Of a stretch of 64,000 nt of DNA, positions 63,547-64,000 are shown piece by piece. Both the position numbers and the translations under genes were made by a program. Each line of letters starts with the position of its first letter. Position 1 is the stretch's first letter. The stretch is from Azorhizobium caulinodans ORS 571. Lineage in GTDB: Bacteria; Pseudomonadota; Alphaproteobacteria; Rhizobiales; Xanthobacteraceae. The notes under the pieces are model-generated. The model was given only the letters and a program-made list of their open reading frames with translations. It ran no database searches and was not told where the DNA came from. The stretch lies in assembly GCF_000010525.1 (NCBI RefSeq), contig NC_009937.1, positions 3,291,501-3,355,500 of the forward strand, in the 5' to 3' direction.

Positions 63547-64000
63547 TCACTCCTCCCCTGCCACCAGAAGCTTGCGACCGGCAAATGGCACGGGCGGGGC
63601 AGCGAGCGCCGCCACCAGCGCCTCAAGGCTCGCCAGATCATGGACGGGGCGGAAGTCGTCCACATAGGGCAGCATGGCCCGGATGCCCCGCGCACGCGGC
63701 TCGAAGCCCGAATAACGCAGCAAGGGATTGAGCCAGACGAGGCGCAGGCAGGAGCGCTGAAGGCGGCCCATCTCCTGCGCCAGCGTCTCGTCCGCATCCC
63801 GCTCCAGCCCGTCGGTGACGAGGAGGACGATGGGGGTCTGCGCCAGCACGCGGCGGGACCAGTCCTTGTTGAAGGCCCGCAGCGAGGTGGCGATGCGGGT
63901 GCCCCCGGACCAGTCGGGCACGAGGCGGGACACCTCCGTCAGCGCCGCATCCGCATCGCGATGCCGCAGCGCGCGGGTGACATTGGTGAGGCGCGTGCCG
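63547..64000 (-). CDS. CoxE-like VWA-domain protein (5' part outside window)
   Basis: 3' 150 codons of a gene that continues beyond the right edge; the frame stays open to base 64000 (TNVTRALRHRDADAALTEVS). The C-terminal von Willebrand A half is recognisable: GTRIATSLRAFNKDW (MIDAS threonine), IVLLVTDGLERDADETLAQE and LVWLNPLLRYSGFEPRARGI. CoxE acts with the MoxR-type ATPase CoxD in maturing aerobic CO dehydrogenase. The coxD homologue would be expected just outside. Confidence 0.85.
   Translation of the reverse strand, partial: GTRLTNVTRALRHRDADAALTEVSRLVPDWSGGTRIATSLRAFNKDWSRRVLAQTPIVLLVTDGLERDADETLAQEMGRLQRSCLRLVWLNPLLRYSGFEPRARGIRAMLPYVDDFRPVHDLASLEALVAALAAPPVPFAGRKLLVAGEE

Overview
The window is high-GC DNA with dense, often overlapping genes, and it looks like a chromosome segment of an alphaproteobacterium of the order Hyphomicrobiales. 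The best fit is a Xanthobacter/Azorhizobium-like member of the Xanthobacteraceae. The reasons are a complete acetone carboxylase set (acxABC) with its sigma-54 activator AcxR, alphaproteobacterial SOS boxes (GTTC-N7-GTTC), and the order yajC-secD-secF followed by two complex I assembly-factor homologues. The genus is inferred; no rRNA lies in the window.

Layout. 0-3.6 kb: 3' part of a large autotransporter with a striking AT-rich patch. 3.9-8.0 kb: divergent ssb and uvrA with two SOS boxes between them. 8.8-11.8 kb: a DUF1127 micro-gene, trmFO, and a kinase fused to a degenerate AMP-binding C-terminal domain. 11.8-16.0 kb (minus): yajC-secD-secF-DUF498-NDUFAF6-like. 16.2-18.9 kb (plus): cobS, DUF1289, a membrane aspartic protease and a CDF-family protein lacking key metal ligands. 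18.9-22.1 kb: an aldo/keto reductase and a multidomain GH18 chitinase-like protein. 22.3-28.2 kb: two LysR regulators bracketing a dehydrogenase/aldehyde dehydrogenase/DUF3100 membrane-protein operon. 28.5-35.6 kb: a complete peptide-type ABC importer split over divergent units, with a creatininase-family amidohydrolase and a MarR regulator. 35.6-37.8 kb: an M48 metalloprotease.

37.8-45.6 kb is an accessory island: AT-rich gaps, decayed fragments, a TPR protein plus two glycosyltransferase-like proteins in one overlapping minus-strand unit, a divergent FkbM methyltransferase, and two inverted, truncated IS3-family remnants. 45.6-52.9 kb is the acetone carboxylase locus (acxR upstream, then acxA-acxB-acxC on the minus strand) with a well-matched sigma-54 promoter and an inverted repeat upstream of acxA. 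52.9-54.3 kb holds decayed sequence and one hypothetical gene, ending at a tRNA-Ser(GCU).

54.5-64.0 kb: a TPR/glycosyltransferase protein, a glutathione transferase, a lysine-2,3-aminomutase/EpmB-like radical SAM enzyme, then two XdhC-type proteins, a MoeA-like/MocA fusion, an MFS transporter, a DUF488 protein and the 3' part of a CoxE-type VWA protein. The XdhC, MocA and CoxE genes together suggest maturation of a molybdenum hydroxylase of the xanthine dehydrogenase/aerobic CO dehydrogenase family whose structural genes lie outside the window.

No CRISPR array, complete transposon, prophage or rRNA operon was seen.
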